Shown here piece by piece: positions 13,101 to 25,049 of a stretch of 64,000 bases of DNA. This DNA is from Citrus sinensis. Taxonomy: Eukaryota > Streptophyta > Magnoliopsida > Sapindales > Rutaceae. Location: contig NC_068564.1 of NCBI RefSeq assembly GCF_022201045.2, forward strand, positions 30,285,001 to 30,349,000, written 5' to 3'. The notes under the pieces were generated by a model. The model did not search any database and had not been told where the DNA came from. It saw only the letters and a list, made by a program, of their open reading frames with translations. A program made the translations under genes and the position numbers. Positions within the stretch are counted from its first letter, which is position 1, and every line of letters begins with the position of its first letter.

Positions 13101-14469
13101 GTGATAGAAGATAAGCTAAAAGACAACAAATGATTATATTTGGTGGCAAAGATTATGAACCTTCATTATTTTTGTATACGGATGGTTGCCAGTGGCATGA
13201 TGGCACTCATCTATCACAATGAAGCATACAATATCTAGACTCAAGAATGCCTTCCTCAAGGCATCCAAGAGAATTTGAGGGGTCATAACCAGTACCTACA
13301 AGAAATAAAGAAAGGATATGAATTGACACAGCACTATCTGCATAATGACTTGATCATTTAACATGCACGAAGAATTTTGGAAAATTTCACTCAATATCAC
13401 AGATATGTTTGTCTTCTTATATATAACAAGCAACATTCATGGATTATTATCAAATTCCGCTAACAACAATACGGTCAACAATCAAATTTCTGATAATCAA
13501 ACAAGATCCCATAATCACACAAGACAACCAAACAAAATAAATTGGTTAAGGATTCAATTATTAAGCATATAGACTGAAGAAAGATGAGCAAATCCAACAA
13601 AGTGTGGCAAACAAGACCCTCTTCAGATCTTAAAGAAAATTTCAAGAAATGATTTACTCAAACACACACGCAGATGTAGACAACTTACTTTGCATGATGT
13701 GGTGGTTCCTACTATAAGTTTGCAAATAAAAGCTATTTAGGGACATCGGAGATAGAGGGAGCTCAATATAAGATCATAACAAAGGAATACATGTCTTGAT
13801 GCTGCACTATACAGATTATGATAATTCGGGGTTTTAACAGAGCAAACTTACATCATTCTTATTAATTTCTTTTTGCCAGCACTGTGAATCCCATTCATCA
13901 ACCCCCTTAGCTCCATAGTACTCTTCCACTTCAAAATCTGTGTGAACTCTAATAACATCATATTGCTGCCAACAGAAAAGCCAATATATTTTCAGCATGT
14001 GAATCAAATTTAACTACCCACATTACGTATCTAACAAAATAAATGAACTTAAAAAAACATGCCTGGTGAACAAGGTGAACAGTTGGAGCCAAGAAAATAA
14101 TCAACTTTTTAAACCCATTAGACTTTATAGCTTGAGCGATGTCTTTGATGAGCATGACAGCTATCATAGTCTTGCCAGCTCCAGTCTCCAACACAGCTAT
14201 TGTGTTCCTCCTCTTTGCAACTTCAAACACCTTCAATTGATAACTAAAACCACAAAACAAAATAGAAAAATAAACAACAAAATAAACCCAAAAGAACTCA
14301 AAATTCAAGGAAAGAAAGAAAAATACATTCTGGGTATGAAGTTGATAGAATTGGTGGAAGAAGAGGGGCCATCAACAGCATGATCATGGCCACTGGAGCC
14401 CATATCAGGTGGGTTTGGTGAGTGTACTTCACCAAAGCTTCGCTTCAGTGAATTCAATGGCGAATGCAT
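4167..14469 (-). CDS. DCL3: Dicer-like 3 endoribonuclease
   Basis: DCL3 cuts RDR2-made double-stranded RNA into 24-nt siRNAs that guide DNA methylation of transposons; it acts in the nucleus. Coding exons on the minus strand: 14327-14469, 14063-14243, 13852-13965, 13161-13295, 12935-13004, 12577-12641, 12364-12495, 12084-12236, 11562-11691, 11257-11365, 10990-11182, 10742-10902, 10328-10546, 9921-10186, 9248-9516, 8616-9139, 8423-8517, 7903-8129, 7613-7822, 6979-7446, 6397-6669, 5838-6164, 5089-5266, 4567-4651, 4167-4374. These sum to 4935 nt (1644 aa plus TAA). Domains: helicase with GAGKT (69-73), DECH (175-178) and QSRGRARQ; Dicer dimerisation domain (about 602-670); PAZ (about 790-960); RNase IIIa with ERLELLGD (E1082, D1086) and D1200/E1203; RNase IIIb with RLEFLGD (E1291, D1295) and D1383/E1386; two C-terminal dsRBDs. 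All catalytic acids are present. The MHS start and total length fit DCL3 rather than DCL1, 2 or 4. Intron 2 has a GC donor. Confidence 0.93.
4385..4414. repeat. (TG)n tract beside the last DCL3 splice acceptor
   Basis: An interrupted TG repeat (one TGCG interruption). On the gene strand it reads CA-rich and occupies the place of the pyrimidine tract just before the acceptor CAG at 4377-4375. Confidence 0.85.
9730..9759. repeat. (TA)n microsatellite in a DCL3 intron
   Basis: A near-perfect TA repeat in the intron between DCL3 coding exons 14 and 15. Confidence 0.85.
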
Positions 14470-16962
14470 ATTGAAATATTTATACAACAATAGTGTTGTT
14501 GCAAAAATTCTGGGTAAAAAAAAAAAAACTGGAAAAATAAAGTAAAAACACAAGAAGCGTGAAGCCCTAAAGAATTTGAATTTGGTGAATGTCAGAAGGA
14601 CGATTCTACTTGTAGAAAATAAACAACAAGTGTTGTTGAATGCATGAATATTGAGTGTGTGTTCTTCTTCACACTCTCACCGTAAGTTAAAGTTGACTGA
14701 ACAGAGAATTCATCAGAGGAAAGAGAGGATGAGAGAAATAAATAAATAATAAGCTTATTATTATTAGTACTGTTGTTGTCGTTGTTACTATTACTACTTC
14801 TTTTTCTTTTTTTTCAGCAATCAGCAGTAAAATCGGGAAATTTACAAAAACGATAACTAAGGATATTTTATAAAAATAACTCACTAATTATTTTTCTTTT
14901 TCTTTTTTTTTTATGAATGGAAATAATTATTTTTCTTTGTTATCACTAAAACAAGGTAATTTTTTAATATAATTATATCTCTATATAATAATAATAATAT
15001 GTCACATTAATGATTAAACGGGCAGAACCTCAGAGGACATGTCACTTGCTCGTTGGCAATCACTACTTTATTAAAATTTTCTGTAGGTGAGCTATTTTAA
15101 TATTCTAAATTAGTCCCGTAAATTATTTTTAATTTTAATCTTTGTGACTTTTGCTTTATCTTTAGGAATCAATTCGGAAGTGAAACAAGAACCCGAGACG
15201 GAAAGAGACCCGTTTAAGCGAAAGATTCTTTTGAAGTGCTTCTTGTGAATAGCGTCAGGGGAAGTGTTAGACGCCACGATCCCTGAACAGGGTGTTGACA
15301 TGGGCCATTTATTTAACGACACGTGTGACGTTCAATGTTGACTCTGCGCCACGATGGCGATGCGGCGCATATATTGGGCATTGGGAGTCTGGCATGGGAC
15401 CCACTTTTGGATTCTGGGTTTGACACGGCGTTACTGTTTGCTCGAGAAATTTTACAATATAACTGTTGTATCATGTCAGTTATATAACAACAGTAAATAA
15501 TATCATGACATATGTATATTTATTTTATAAATTATCATGTAAGTGGTGGTTTTATTAAATTCAATTACACATATCATGCATGTATTAATTGATTATAATA
15601 CAACAAATGTATCTTATAATTTCTCTTATTTCCTGATTTTGGAAAAGAGAAACAACTAATAAATTTGGGTTGGAAGCGCGAGCAAACAACAGTGAACTCA
15701 GAAACAAAAACTAAATCTAGCGACAGGTCACAAGCTAATAAGCCATCAATTTAAGATGCCTAAATATAATAATTTGAATGCATTGGGGTTGTTTTGTAAT
15801 TTACGATATTTCAATCTTATGTCCGATTTTTTTTTTAAATTCTGTGTATACACAGATTGTTACTGATATTACACCAGACATTATAATTACAACATTTACA
15901 ATCGTACTAAACAACTTGGACCACCGCCATACATTAATCCACTGAAGCACTTGCCCAAATACTTTAAACCCTCTCTAATATTCGAGGGGTGCCTATTCCA
16001 CTCACATTTCGTAAGAGATAGACTGTCTCCATTCAAATACTTTAAACCCTCTCTAATATTCGAGGGGTGCCTATTCCACTCACATTTCGTAAGAGATAGA
16101 CTGTCTCCATTCAATTAGTTGATAATTGAGGAAGAACTGAAACTAACATCTATAATGTTCTTATGAAGGTTCGAACCCTTACACTCAATATTGTAAGTAC
16201 AATACTTCTCCCATTAAACCAAATGCCCATTGGTTATGTCGGATTCTTTTATTTTGTAAGGATTATATGACAAAATTACGTACCCAATAGGTTAAGGTAC
16301 TACTAAAGATTTAAGAATGCATACACACAATATGTCATTTTCAAGATGAAATATTTTGGCATTTAGTGAAAAAACAAAAAATCAACCCACGTTAATACAC
16401 ACCAAGAAACTCAAGCTCCTTCTCATATGTGATAAAAGTAGTAGTTTATCAACATGTTATTAGATAGCCTCCAAATTATGTCAATCTAACTATGAAAATA
16501 TTGTGCCATTCCTTTAAAAAAAAAAAGAAAAAAAAGATCCACCTGTATACGTTTAGATTTTCTAGTTATTTCTGATAATTTTATAATTTTATGAATTTAA
16601 ATTGGATAAACCCTATGGCTGTGCTATAATTAAATGAAATAATACACTGGTAAGCCCCTAGTTGTAATATCCAACCACAAAAAAAATTGCATAGACCTGA
16701 TACAATTTCTTCGGAAAATAAATTGACTATAATTTGCAGGAGAACTAAATTATAATTATATATCAGAAATGTAAGAGATACTAATTCTCAACTTATCAAA
16801 ACAAAAGCCCTTTGCAGATTTTTCCGACACGCTCTACCCATATCATGTAAAAAGAGACCTTTTATTATTATTATTATTATTATTGAAGAAGAAAGTAAAT
16901 GTCTACAGAGCAAAAATTTTTAGTTGCATGCTGTATGTTATGGTCAAAATATTAATCCGGGA
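14470..16962. other. DCL3 upstream region and PPR 3' flank
   Basis: AT-rich sequence with the DCL3 leader and promoter at its left end. It holds a small hairpin near 15460-15495 (ACTGTTGT arms), a 78-bp tandem duplication, and a TTA repeat near 16861-16884. Short open frames near 15110-15322 and 15896-16114 have no recognisable similarity, and I do not call them genes. Confidence 0.6.
15956..16112. repeat. Perfect tandem duplication, 2 x 78 bp
   Basis: The unit beginning AAATACTTTAAACCCTCTCT starts at 15957 and again at 16035, and the two copies are identical over the full 78 bp. Identity in non-coding DNA suggests a recent duplication. Confidence 0.93.
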
Positions 16963-17328
16963 CTAGCAGTTATCAGCGCAAGGGCACATTCCATCCCTAA
17001 GATGGTGGAATCGATTAGCATCTCTCAATACAATTCACGTTCAGAAACCTTTGATATGAATTTGGTTGCATTATGGCATTCTCCGCAAACACAAAGGTTC
17101 TTTATTACTCAGAATAACAGAGGAAGGAGGAGTGCTTATGAGTCCATAAGCTCTTGCAAGTTTCTCGCTGTGGTAATAGAGAGCGCGCTCTTTCTCCTCT
17201 TCTTCAACATCAAGAAGCACAAAGTCTGTATCAGGGACATATCCTCCTTCTTTAATCCTTTTAATCAAACCCTCCACCTTAGCGAAAATCAAATCAGCTT
17301 CCGGATGTGACCCATCATCCACAACAGA
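16963..17328 (-). pseudogene. Decayed DYW deaminase domain of the adjacent PPR gene
   Basis: Directly after the TAA at 17331-17329, the same frame continues as DYW-domain sequence: VVDDGSHPEADLIF, GYVPDTDF, YYHSEKLARAYG. It then loses frame near 17113. One base over it resumes as KNLCVCGECHNATKFISKV, shifts again near 17036, and resumes as LRDANRFHHLRDGM. It ends in CADNC and a TAG at 16965-16963, where the family normally ends in DYW. The shifts look like a 2-nt and a 1-nt deletion. The zinc and active-site residues of a DYW deaminase (HSE and CGECH) are still recognisable, but in different frames. This is the broken C-terminus of the gene at 17329-19989 and cannot be translated as one domain from this sequence. 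Confidence 0.88.
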
Positions 17329-19989
17329 TTAATGAATGTTGTTCTTCACATCTATCCAACTAAAACCGGGATCCTTTTTCACATTCTTCCTCTTCATTTC
17401 TCCTCGAGCACTTGTTACATCATCCCATTGGTTAGCAGCAGCATATATATTGGACAGAAGAACATAAGCTGATGAATCAAATGGTTCCAAGGCCATCAGC
17501 TTCTCTGCCACCCATTTCCCAGTTTCAGTGTCCCCCTGAACTCTACAAGCACCAAGCAACGCTCTATGCATTGAAGCAGAAGCTTCAAAGGGCATTGACA
17601 AAATCAACTCCCCTGCCTCTTTAGTGCGCCCTGCACGACCAAGGGCATCAACTAGAAAAGAGTAATGCTCCGCCTCAGGCTCAATACCATACTTTTCACG
17701 CATTAAGTGGAAATTCTCATAAGCTTCAGAAACTAAACCAGTACAGCTACAAGCAGAAAGGACACCGATAAAGGTTACACTATCAGGTTCAACACCATGA
17801 GCTTTCATATCTTCGAAAAGTTTAAGGGTTTCTTCACCATTTCCATGTTGAGCTAAACCCACCAACATGGCATTCCACAAGACAGTGTTCCTCATATCCA
17901 TTCGCTTAAATAAGATGTATGCATCTTCTATGTTCCCACACTTGGCATACATGTCAACAAGGGAAATCCCAACAAAAGGGTCTGAAGAACAATCCAACTT
18001 GATCAGATTTGCATGGATTTGTCTTCCTTGTTCCAGCGCTGTAAGACAAGAGCTGGCTTTGACTAGGATAGCAAAAGTAAATTCATCAGGAACGACCCCA
18101 GAGAGCCTCATCTGATGGTATATAGAAAGAGCAAGATCCTCCTCTCCATTATCAACACATCCAGATATCATAGTTGTCCATGCAACATCATCAGGTGCAG
18201 GGATATCATTGAATATTGAGTGCGCATCTACCATGGCTCCACATTTGACATACATATCAAGGATACCGCTACTTACACATAAATCTAAGTCAAACCCAGA
18301 CTTCATAGCGTAAGCATGCATTTGCCTCCCTTGTTTCAACATCAACAAGCAGCCACAGGCCTTCACAGCAGTCGCTATTGTTATCTCATCTAATCTCTCT
18401 CCACTCGTATGCATGTGGGAAAAGAGCTCCAATGCTTTGTGACTGTTGTTACTCAATATATACCCAAAGATCATTGCATTCCAAGTAGCCAAATCGAATC
18501 CATCTTTGTTTTCAAATAGATATTCTGCTTCAGCCATACTTCCATTCCTACAATAAACATCAATAAGAGCAGTTGATACGAAACTATCAGCCACTATATC
18601 ATTCTTTATGGCATGAACATGTATCTGCTTACTGAGATGCAAGCCTTCTGGCAGTGAGGAAGATGCCCTCAGAACACTTGCTAATGTGAATTGATCCGTT
18701 CTCAGGCCACTACGTAATAGATTGATAAACAGACTTACCGATTCCTTTTCTAAACCACTCTGTGTATAACTTGATATCATCGAGTTCCATGATATTAAAT
18801 CCACTTCTTTCATTTCCGAGAATACTTTTTGAGCAAACCAGACACAGCCCATTTTTGAGTACATGTTGATAAGACTATTCCCAACGATAACAGCTGAATA
18901 AAAACCTGATTTTAAAGTTGTACCATGAATCTGCTGCCCCAAGTTTAAATTATCTGTGCCAGCAACTGCCGCCAAAGCAACTAGAAATGTGACACTATCA
19001 TATTGTACATTTGATCTAATCATATTCACAAAGCACTCAATGGCACCATGGTTATCACCAACTTGGAGATAGCCAGACAATTTCTTATTCCACAGAACAA
19101 CATTTGAATTATTATTGTACAACAGTAATTTTATTGCATAAGCTTGAACCTGCTCCTCATGCCTCTTGCCCAAATCAGAAATCACTCCCAAGACACACTG
19201 TACGCTCTCATCATCAGGACACAGTCCACTCCTATGAAGATCCACAAAGAGATGAAATACTTCTTCTCCGAAACCATTTTCAGCATAGGCTCTCAACATA
19301 ACCTTCCACAACACAACATCTCTTTCCTGCATGCCATCAAACAAAAACTTGGCCTCTCTAATTTTCCCAAATTTCGAGTAAATATTCACAAGAGCCCCCG
19401 AAACAAACTCATCCCAGACCAAACCAATCTTCAACGCATACCCATGAACAGTCTCGGAGGCCCAAACATACCCCGAAGACAAACATAGCTTTAACAGCGG
19501 AGCCAAAGTCAATCGACTTGTAAACGTAATTGACTTGCGTAAAGAACGAAAAAGACGAAAACCCTCCATCACATTCTCAGCATTACCCTCCCCTAAGTGA
19601 GCATATGCAGCCAGAATGGAATTCCAGCTAATGAGGTCCCGGTCGGGCATTTTATCGAACAAGCGGCGGGCGTACACAAGTGACCCGCATCTAGAGTACA
19701 CCGTCATGAGATTGTTAGTTAAGAAACGATCTGGGATTTGCGAAGAATTCAATATACGAGCGTGGGTTGACTTGCCAAGGAGCAAGTCGGAGGTGGAGAT
19801 AGCGTGGCGGAGGATAGAGAACCATTGGGAGGATGATGATGAAGACGAAAAATGAGACTTTTGGAGAAAGGGTAGAAGAGAAAGAGAAAAGGAAGGTAAA
19901 TTCCGGTATGCATCCTTTGTGAAGGAGGAGAGGATCACGTAGATGTGCTTGTGTTTCGGTTTGAGATTGGCTTGTAATTGCGTGTACAT
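17329..19989 (-). CDS. PPR protein, At4g33170-like, truncated before the DYW domain
   Basis: An intronless 886-aa frame made of tandem PPR motifs of the PLS type (for example DLISWNSILAAYAHLGEG, VSTALIDVYCRNGSMAEA, VDMYAKCGNIEDAYILFKRM). E1/E2-type motifs follow (EHYSFLVDALGRAGRTKEA, SSAYVLLSNIYAAANQWDDV). The first 60 or so residues are basic and Ser-rich, consistent with an organelle transit peptide. PLS-class proteins bind chosen sites in mitochondrial or plastid RNA and, with a DYW domain, direct C-to-U editing. The closest relative I recognise is Arabidopsis At4g33170, about 990 aa and full DYW. This protein stops at DPGFSWIDVKNNIH, at the very start of the DYW domain; one substitution (Leu codon to TAA) would explain the stop. 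It may still bind RNA and recruit a separate DYW protein, or it may be a gene on the way to loss. Confidence 0.88.
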   Translation of the reverse strand: MYTQLQANLKPKHKHIYVILSSFTKDAYRNLPSFSLSLLPFLQKSHFSSSSSSSQWFSILRHAISTSDLLLGKSTHARILNSSQIPDRFLTNNLMTVYSRCGSLVYARRLFDKMPDRDLISWNSILAAYAHLGEGNAENVMEGFRLFRSLRKSITFTSRLTLAPLLKLCLSSGYVWASETVHGYALKIGLVWDEFVSGALVNIYSKFGKIREAKFLFDGMQERDVVLWKVMLRAYAENGFGEEVFHLFVDLHRSGLCPDDESVQCVLGVISDLGKRHEEQVQAYAIKLLLYNNNSNVVLWNKKLSGYLQVGDNHGAIECFVNMIRSNVQYDSVTFLVALAAVAGTDNLNLGQQIHGTTLKSGFYSAVIVGNSLINMYSKMGCVWFAQKVFSEMKEVDLISWNSMISSYTQSGLEKESVSLFINLLRSGLRTDQFTLASVLRASSSLPEGLHLSKQIHVHAIKNDIVADSFVSTALIDVYCRNGSMAEAEYLFENKDGFDLATWNAMIFGYILSNNSHKALELFSHMHTSGERLDEITIATAVKACGCLLMLKQGRQMHAYAMKSGFDLDLCVSSGILDMYVKCGAMVDAHSIFNDIPAPDDVAWTTMISGCVDNGEEDLALSIYHQMRLSGVVPDEFTFAILVKASSCLTALEQGRQIHANLIKLDCSSDPFVGISLVDMYAKCGNIEDAYILFKRMDMRNTVLWNAMLVGLAQHGNGEETLKLFEDMKAHGVEPDSVTFIGVLSACSCTGLVSEAYENFHLMREKYGIEPEAEHYSFLVDALGRAGRTKEAGELILSMPFEASASMHRALLGACRVQGDTETGKWVAEKLMALEPFDSSAYVLLSNIYAAANQWDDVTSARGEMKRKNVKKDPGFSWIDVKNNIH

Positions 19990-20930
19990 TTCTTAGTTTT
20001 TACATTGCTTTGTTTCCCTCCATGTTTTTAAAATTCCGGTACTTGCTTCGCTTGAAAGAATTTGTGAGGTCGTTTTGTAAATTCTTGAACTTTGGAACCT
20101 TGTGAATTTTTCCTTTTTCTCTTTTTAAGCCCTCCTTGGAAACTAATAGCGAACATACATGCTATCCTTCAGCTGCTCATGGATCATAATTCTCCCATAA
20201 CAAAGCCTTGGTTTTACTTTGGGTTTACTTGTTCAGATCCATTCCAGAGTATACAGATTTTGATCCGATACAATATCTCGAAACATTGATGAATAATGTT
20301 CACCGCCTATTACTAATTTGTATTGGAGATCTGGGTTCAATTAAAAGTTAGAACAAACCCAGCAGAATCCGTTTATGAAGAAAATACACCAACGAAATCA
20401 AGCACAGTTAATCCTTCTTTCTGACCCACGCTGTTCCTGGCCTTTTCATAATAGGATATAACTTGCAGTAACTTGCGAGAGTGGTGATGCTCGATGAATT
20501 GTACTATCATGTAATCCAAATTCTATCAGTTACAACTGAGGGGGGGGGGGGCAAAAAAAGGAAAAAAAAAGAAGAAGGGAATTTAACAAAGTAAAATTAA
20601 GGTACAAGATTAACAAAAATGAAAAAGAAAATGGTTGCAAAAGCTCGGCTGATGTATAGCCCCTGATGCTACCAAAATGTAATGCTGCTGTCAACTGACT
20701 AAACCTTAATGATACACTTCTGCTTCCTTTCTCTTACCTTTCTCTGTCCCTAATTTCCCGTAACTTTTTTCATTTTTTTGTTTCTTTTTCATTTTTTCCC
20801 TTTTCAGGCTTTGACTACTTTCTCTTCCACTCCCTTCCCATATACAGATACAAGAATGATTCAGATGACTGACTTGATGGAATTATGGTTGGTGTCAAAA
20901 ACTCCTATACCTTGCTGTCATGTCATTGAC
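19990..20930. other. Intergenic: PPR upstream region and CID7 3' flank
   Basis: AT-rich with a G10/A-rich tract near 20540-20575. I see no coding exon. The T-rich stretch at 20760-20805 lies just beyond the CID7 stop and probably belongs to its 3' UTR. Confidence 0.5.
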
Positions 20931-23900
20931 TCAATATATCACAACTCGAAGCAGCCCTGGCTGCGGTTCAGTATAGTCAAGGCCCTCTTCTTCGAGCAGG
21001 TAACGCTGTACAGCAATTGGAAGTCTTACCGGAGTTCTGGAACCCCTAGTGTGGTGTCCTGTTCCAACGCATATATAAACCTGCAGACGCTGACCGGCCG
21101 CACGGGCTGTGCTCCTCAGAACACTCAATTCATGCTTGAGAACGTGAATTGCTTCACTTACATGAAGCCCGTGCAGGTCTATCATCCGATCCTGTCCTCT
21201 CCCATTGCCCTGCAACTCAACTGGGTTCCTGAAAAAGGTAGTAGGTAATAAACAGTCAAAAAGAACAATACCAACAGTTGGCTTACAAAAACACCATCAC
21301 TGTTAGCCGCCCGTTATGAAACACAGGCTTTGTACTGTTGAAAACAAAGCCTTCATTTGATCGACGTGCCACAATTTCTCAACACTTCCAGTGCAGCTCT
21401 TTTGTGATAAACAAGCAGGGGTGCAAGTTGTTCTGAGAAGCATGATCATGCAATCATAGTTGTACAACAAATATGTGTATATTGCTTAAAACGAATCAAT
21501 AAAGAAGCATCATCTAACGTTTAGAATAGAACAGATTTTTGTTGCGGGGAAAGTTTCATCCTCATCATGAGCCTCCATATGTTACAGATAAGACAGCTAG
21601 TCTTTACAGGCACTCTTATGTGTTACAGAGAAGACAGGTAGTCTTTACAGGCAGGTAGATGGAGACATCACTCATTCAGTAAAAAGGAATGATACAAGAA
21701 AAGGGATAGAGACCTTATCATCTGGAGATGCTTAAAAAATGTAAAAAAGAAAAAAAATAAAAGTATAATAAGGCATTTGATTTCTTCAAAAATGACGAGC
21801 CTCAGGAAGACAAATACAGGGAAGAAGAAAATAAATAATTAATAAGCAAAAGCTTGTCATGGGCAAGAACAAGCACAAACAGCAAGATATCACAAACCTT
21901 TGGCGATATATAGATTCTTGAGCCTTCCCATGAGCTGCCTTCATTTGCATATTATGCAGCTGTCCTTTCACACTCAGTTCCTTTGCTAGGGCCTTATTTC
22001 CTATCAGATATGCTTGACGTGCCTGTAAAAACACAATAACAATTAATTGCTATAACATGGCATCAGAAAGTGTTACCATGGGCAGGCAACAAATAGCTCT
22101 TCCCTCCAGACCTCCACCGACGAAACAAGAATAATAATAACAGTGATAATTAATAAATAAATCACAAATATGTAGTCAGGATATTTCACAAATATAGATA
22201 AGATATTTGCTGCAAAATCAGCCAAATAAGTGATATCCAATACAACATCATTATTCATCATATTTCAAGAAGCATGCAAAATGACAGCAATTTGTTCGTG
22301 AACCTTGCTATTTGATCTTAACCAAGAAGCCAGCCCACAGGTTATTGGTCCACTAAGACATTGCCAAGTTTAAACATCATACCCCATCATGGGATGTTAA
22401 AGGAATTGTTCTTTTATAACTTAAATCAAATCAGACCTGTTGGCATCTAGAAATTATTCTTGGATACTCATCAGGTCAGGCCCAGAGTTCCTTATCAGGA
22501 AAAGTGATATATGAAGACATACAGCTTTAAAAGTGACAAACATATTTAACTAGATAACCAGCAAAAAATGAATACAATCTATGAAGTAATCAGTGCTTTT
22601 GAAAATGTGGTTCCTAACATCACCTCCAAGGCAACTGTAAGAAAGCAAAGTCTACCTGAAAGTAGCAGCACTACATGATGCGAACATTTCACAATTATGC
22701 AAATTTGAAACTATATGCGGTTGAAACAAAATTAGTGCCTGGAAACAAATATCAATCCTAAAAAATCTAATTTCTACCATCTCATGGATTGCCATGCCTA
22801 TAATAAATTGATATCAGATTCACCAAGTAGAACCCTCCTTAAGTCACAGTAATCAAATACTCTATATCAGCTGCCACTACATGACAATGCACTTTTAAAT
22901 AGCAATTCAAGTTTTCCTTCCCATGAAAAGACTGAGAGGAGGAAAGAGCAAGAGACTGTTAACCAGCAAAGCATTTCACCATGTTACAGGACGAACCTGT
23001 TCAAAGTATGCATTACGTAGACGGGCGTGGTCACGAGCTTCTTCCCGCAGCTCAGAATACATATTTGCTGCCATCTCAACAATGTTAAAGCAAATATACA
23101 TGCAGAACGCATTTATCCCACATTTAAAAAGGTGCATAATATAAGTAACTTTGTTGACTGAAGAATATTACCCACTGCTTCTCCAGTTTCAAGCCAGACA
23201 GGTGCTGTTCGAGCAGAACCACGATTCTGCAACCTATCAGCATAAATTCCTCTCCCATGGCCACTATTATATGCACTGGCCGAAACATTGGAACTTCTAC
23301 TTGAGCCAATAGTCGAATCAGCAGAACCATTTCTCTCATACTTCCAAGCACCAGAATCCTGTGAAGCTAATTTTCTGACAGCGGAAGCAAAATCTGTTGC
23401 ACCTCTTGAGGGAAAGGATGAGCTAGTTTTGAACATAAGCAAGTTCTCCTTATCAGCAGATCGAAAAGGATTTCCAGTTTGCTGGAGATCATCTACGGCA
23501 TATTTTTGAGAACCAGTTTGACCATCTGGCACTGTAAGTACAGGAAAGTCCATCGCACTGAGATTGGGAGATGACAAGGGCTTCGAGTGCGGATTCTGAT
23601 TGAAGCCGCCATCAACTTGAAGCTACAGTCGAAAACAAGAATACTATGAAACACCCTATATAAAATCCATAAATGGACAAACAACAATCATATATATAGC
23701 CCCATACTCTTGCAATTTATAAGAAATTAATATACTCATAAAACAAGTTACTCTGCCCATAAAACAAACTATGATAACAAGAACGGCAATTGATACAGCA
23801 AGCAGTTGCACAGTGCATCGGAAAGGAAAAAAAGCCTAATTACTGTAGCTAGATCCTCTTAGCCAAGCCAAATTAACTAACAGTAGTTGCAATTGTCACC

Positions 23901-24965
23901 TCAAGCTTCTATCAGCAGTGCCAAAGAAGGCGTAGGTTGTCATCCATAGACCAAAGAATTATTTGTTCACACAGTTCACCGTAATTACAATGTCGAACAA
24001 CAATATTTCAGCAACTAATTACAATCAACTATCTGGAAAACAAATCAATATCAATTCAAAGAAGTGGTTTCATTCAAAAGAAATTATGACTCAACAGATA
24101 ATACTTCATTGTATCTCCACATGTAAGCAGAAATGAGAGCACCTCAAATTTATCAGATAACAGACTTCTTAGAAACTGAGAATACCTCCAACTGAGTGAG
24201 CATCTCAATAGTCAGGTTTAAGTCACAGCCATTGGCAAAATAAACTTCAGCTAGGCTTTCAGCAGCAAACCCAGGGAATTGTGATGCCAAAAACTCCACC
24301 GGATTCATCTCAGTATCTTCTATCATTCCACTCTCACCGGTCATATCGTTCACGAACCCATGTCTAGAATTCCCATTGTAAGGATGCCCCTCCCTGAGCT
24401 GATCACTGCCCAGAATCTGCTTGTCCCAAGGCCTTGGTGACAAATTCAAAAAATTGGCTGCAGTAGGATCCTCCCCATAGCTTGAAGCAGAAAATCTCAT
24501 CTTTTCTGCAAAGCTGTTACCATTGATATGATGTGGAGATAACTCCTGCTGCTCAGACAGTACATACCCACTTCCTGTAGAAGCAGGAAACCTTGAACCT
24601 TCAATACCATCATGTAATGACAAGCCTGCTAAAGAGAGACCCCCAAGTCCTTGAGACTCATCTTCATTCAAGACCTTAAAATCTGGTGTGATATCATCAG
24701 GGAGCTGGTGTCGCCAGTACTGGTGAGCCTCTTCATCGGAATTATTTGAGATGGATGACTCTGATCGATCAAGAACTGCTTTCCCTACAGATCCAGAACC
24801 AGCAAACCTCGCTGTTGCATCCGTTGCACTGGTACTTCCAACTGATGAAGAGGATCTAAGCGAAAAGGGAACGAACTCTGCAGCATTTGGATTTAAAGCA
24901 GTTGCCTTGTTTGGACTGGGTAGCTTTGTATCACTAATTTGTGTTCCTTTTTTGGAAAGGCTCAT
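20931..24965 (-). CDS. CID7: CTC-interacting-domain protein with CUE and SMR domains (CID7-like)
   Basis: Coding exons on the minus strand: 24186-24965, 23172-23622, 22997-23067, 21898-22022, 20931-21228. They total 1725 nt (574 aa). Domains in order: a PAM2 motif (LNPNAAEFVP, residues 24-33) that binds the C-terminal domain of poly(A)-binding protein; a CUE-like ubiquitin-binding segment (about 218-260); a Ser-rich linker; a DUF1771 helix region (about 411-475, ELREEARDHARLRNAYFEQA); and a C-terminal SMR domain with the DLHG signature (493-496) and a GTGHHT loop. The SMR and DUF1771 pair is linked to RNA cleavage in other proteins, so a role in mRNA quality control or turnover is an inference. 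The ATG at 24965 is preceded by a spliced 5' leader (see the uORF at 25050-25900). The domain set fits Arabidopsis CID5, 6 and 7; I chose CID7 because GPA1 is nearby as in Arabidopsis. Confidence 0.9.
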
Positions 24966-25049
24966 TCTTTACCAAAATGCCAACAAAAAGAAACGTACAT
25001 GCATAAAGAAGACTGACGAAGAGAAAACAAGCTTAACTTAAGAAAGACT

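Noticed and set aside
15110..15322. 70-codon minus-strand frame that looks moderately coding
   Set aside because: No recognised similarity and no exon context; may be a repeat remnant.
16168..16178. GGTTCGAACCC, like a tRNA/SINE B box
   Set aside because: No convincing A box at the right distance, no cloverleaf and no SINE-like tail.
17867..19855. Open frames on the plus strand opposite the PPR gene
   Set aside because: Shadows of the PPR coding sequence; no family resemblance of their own.
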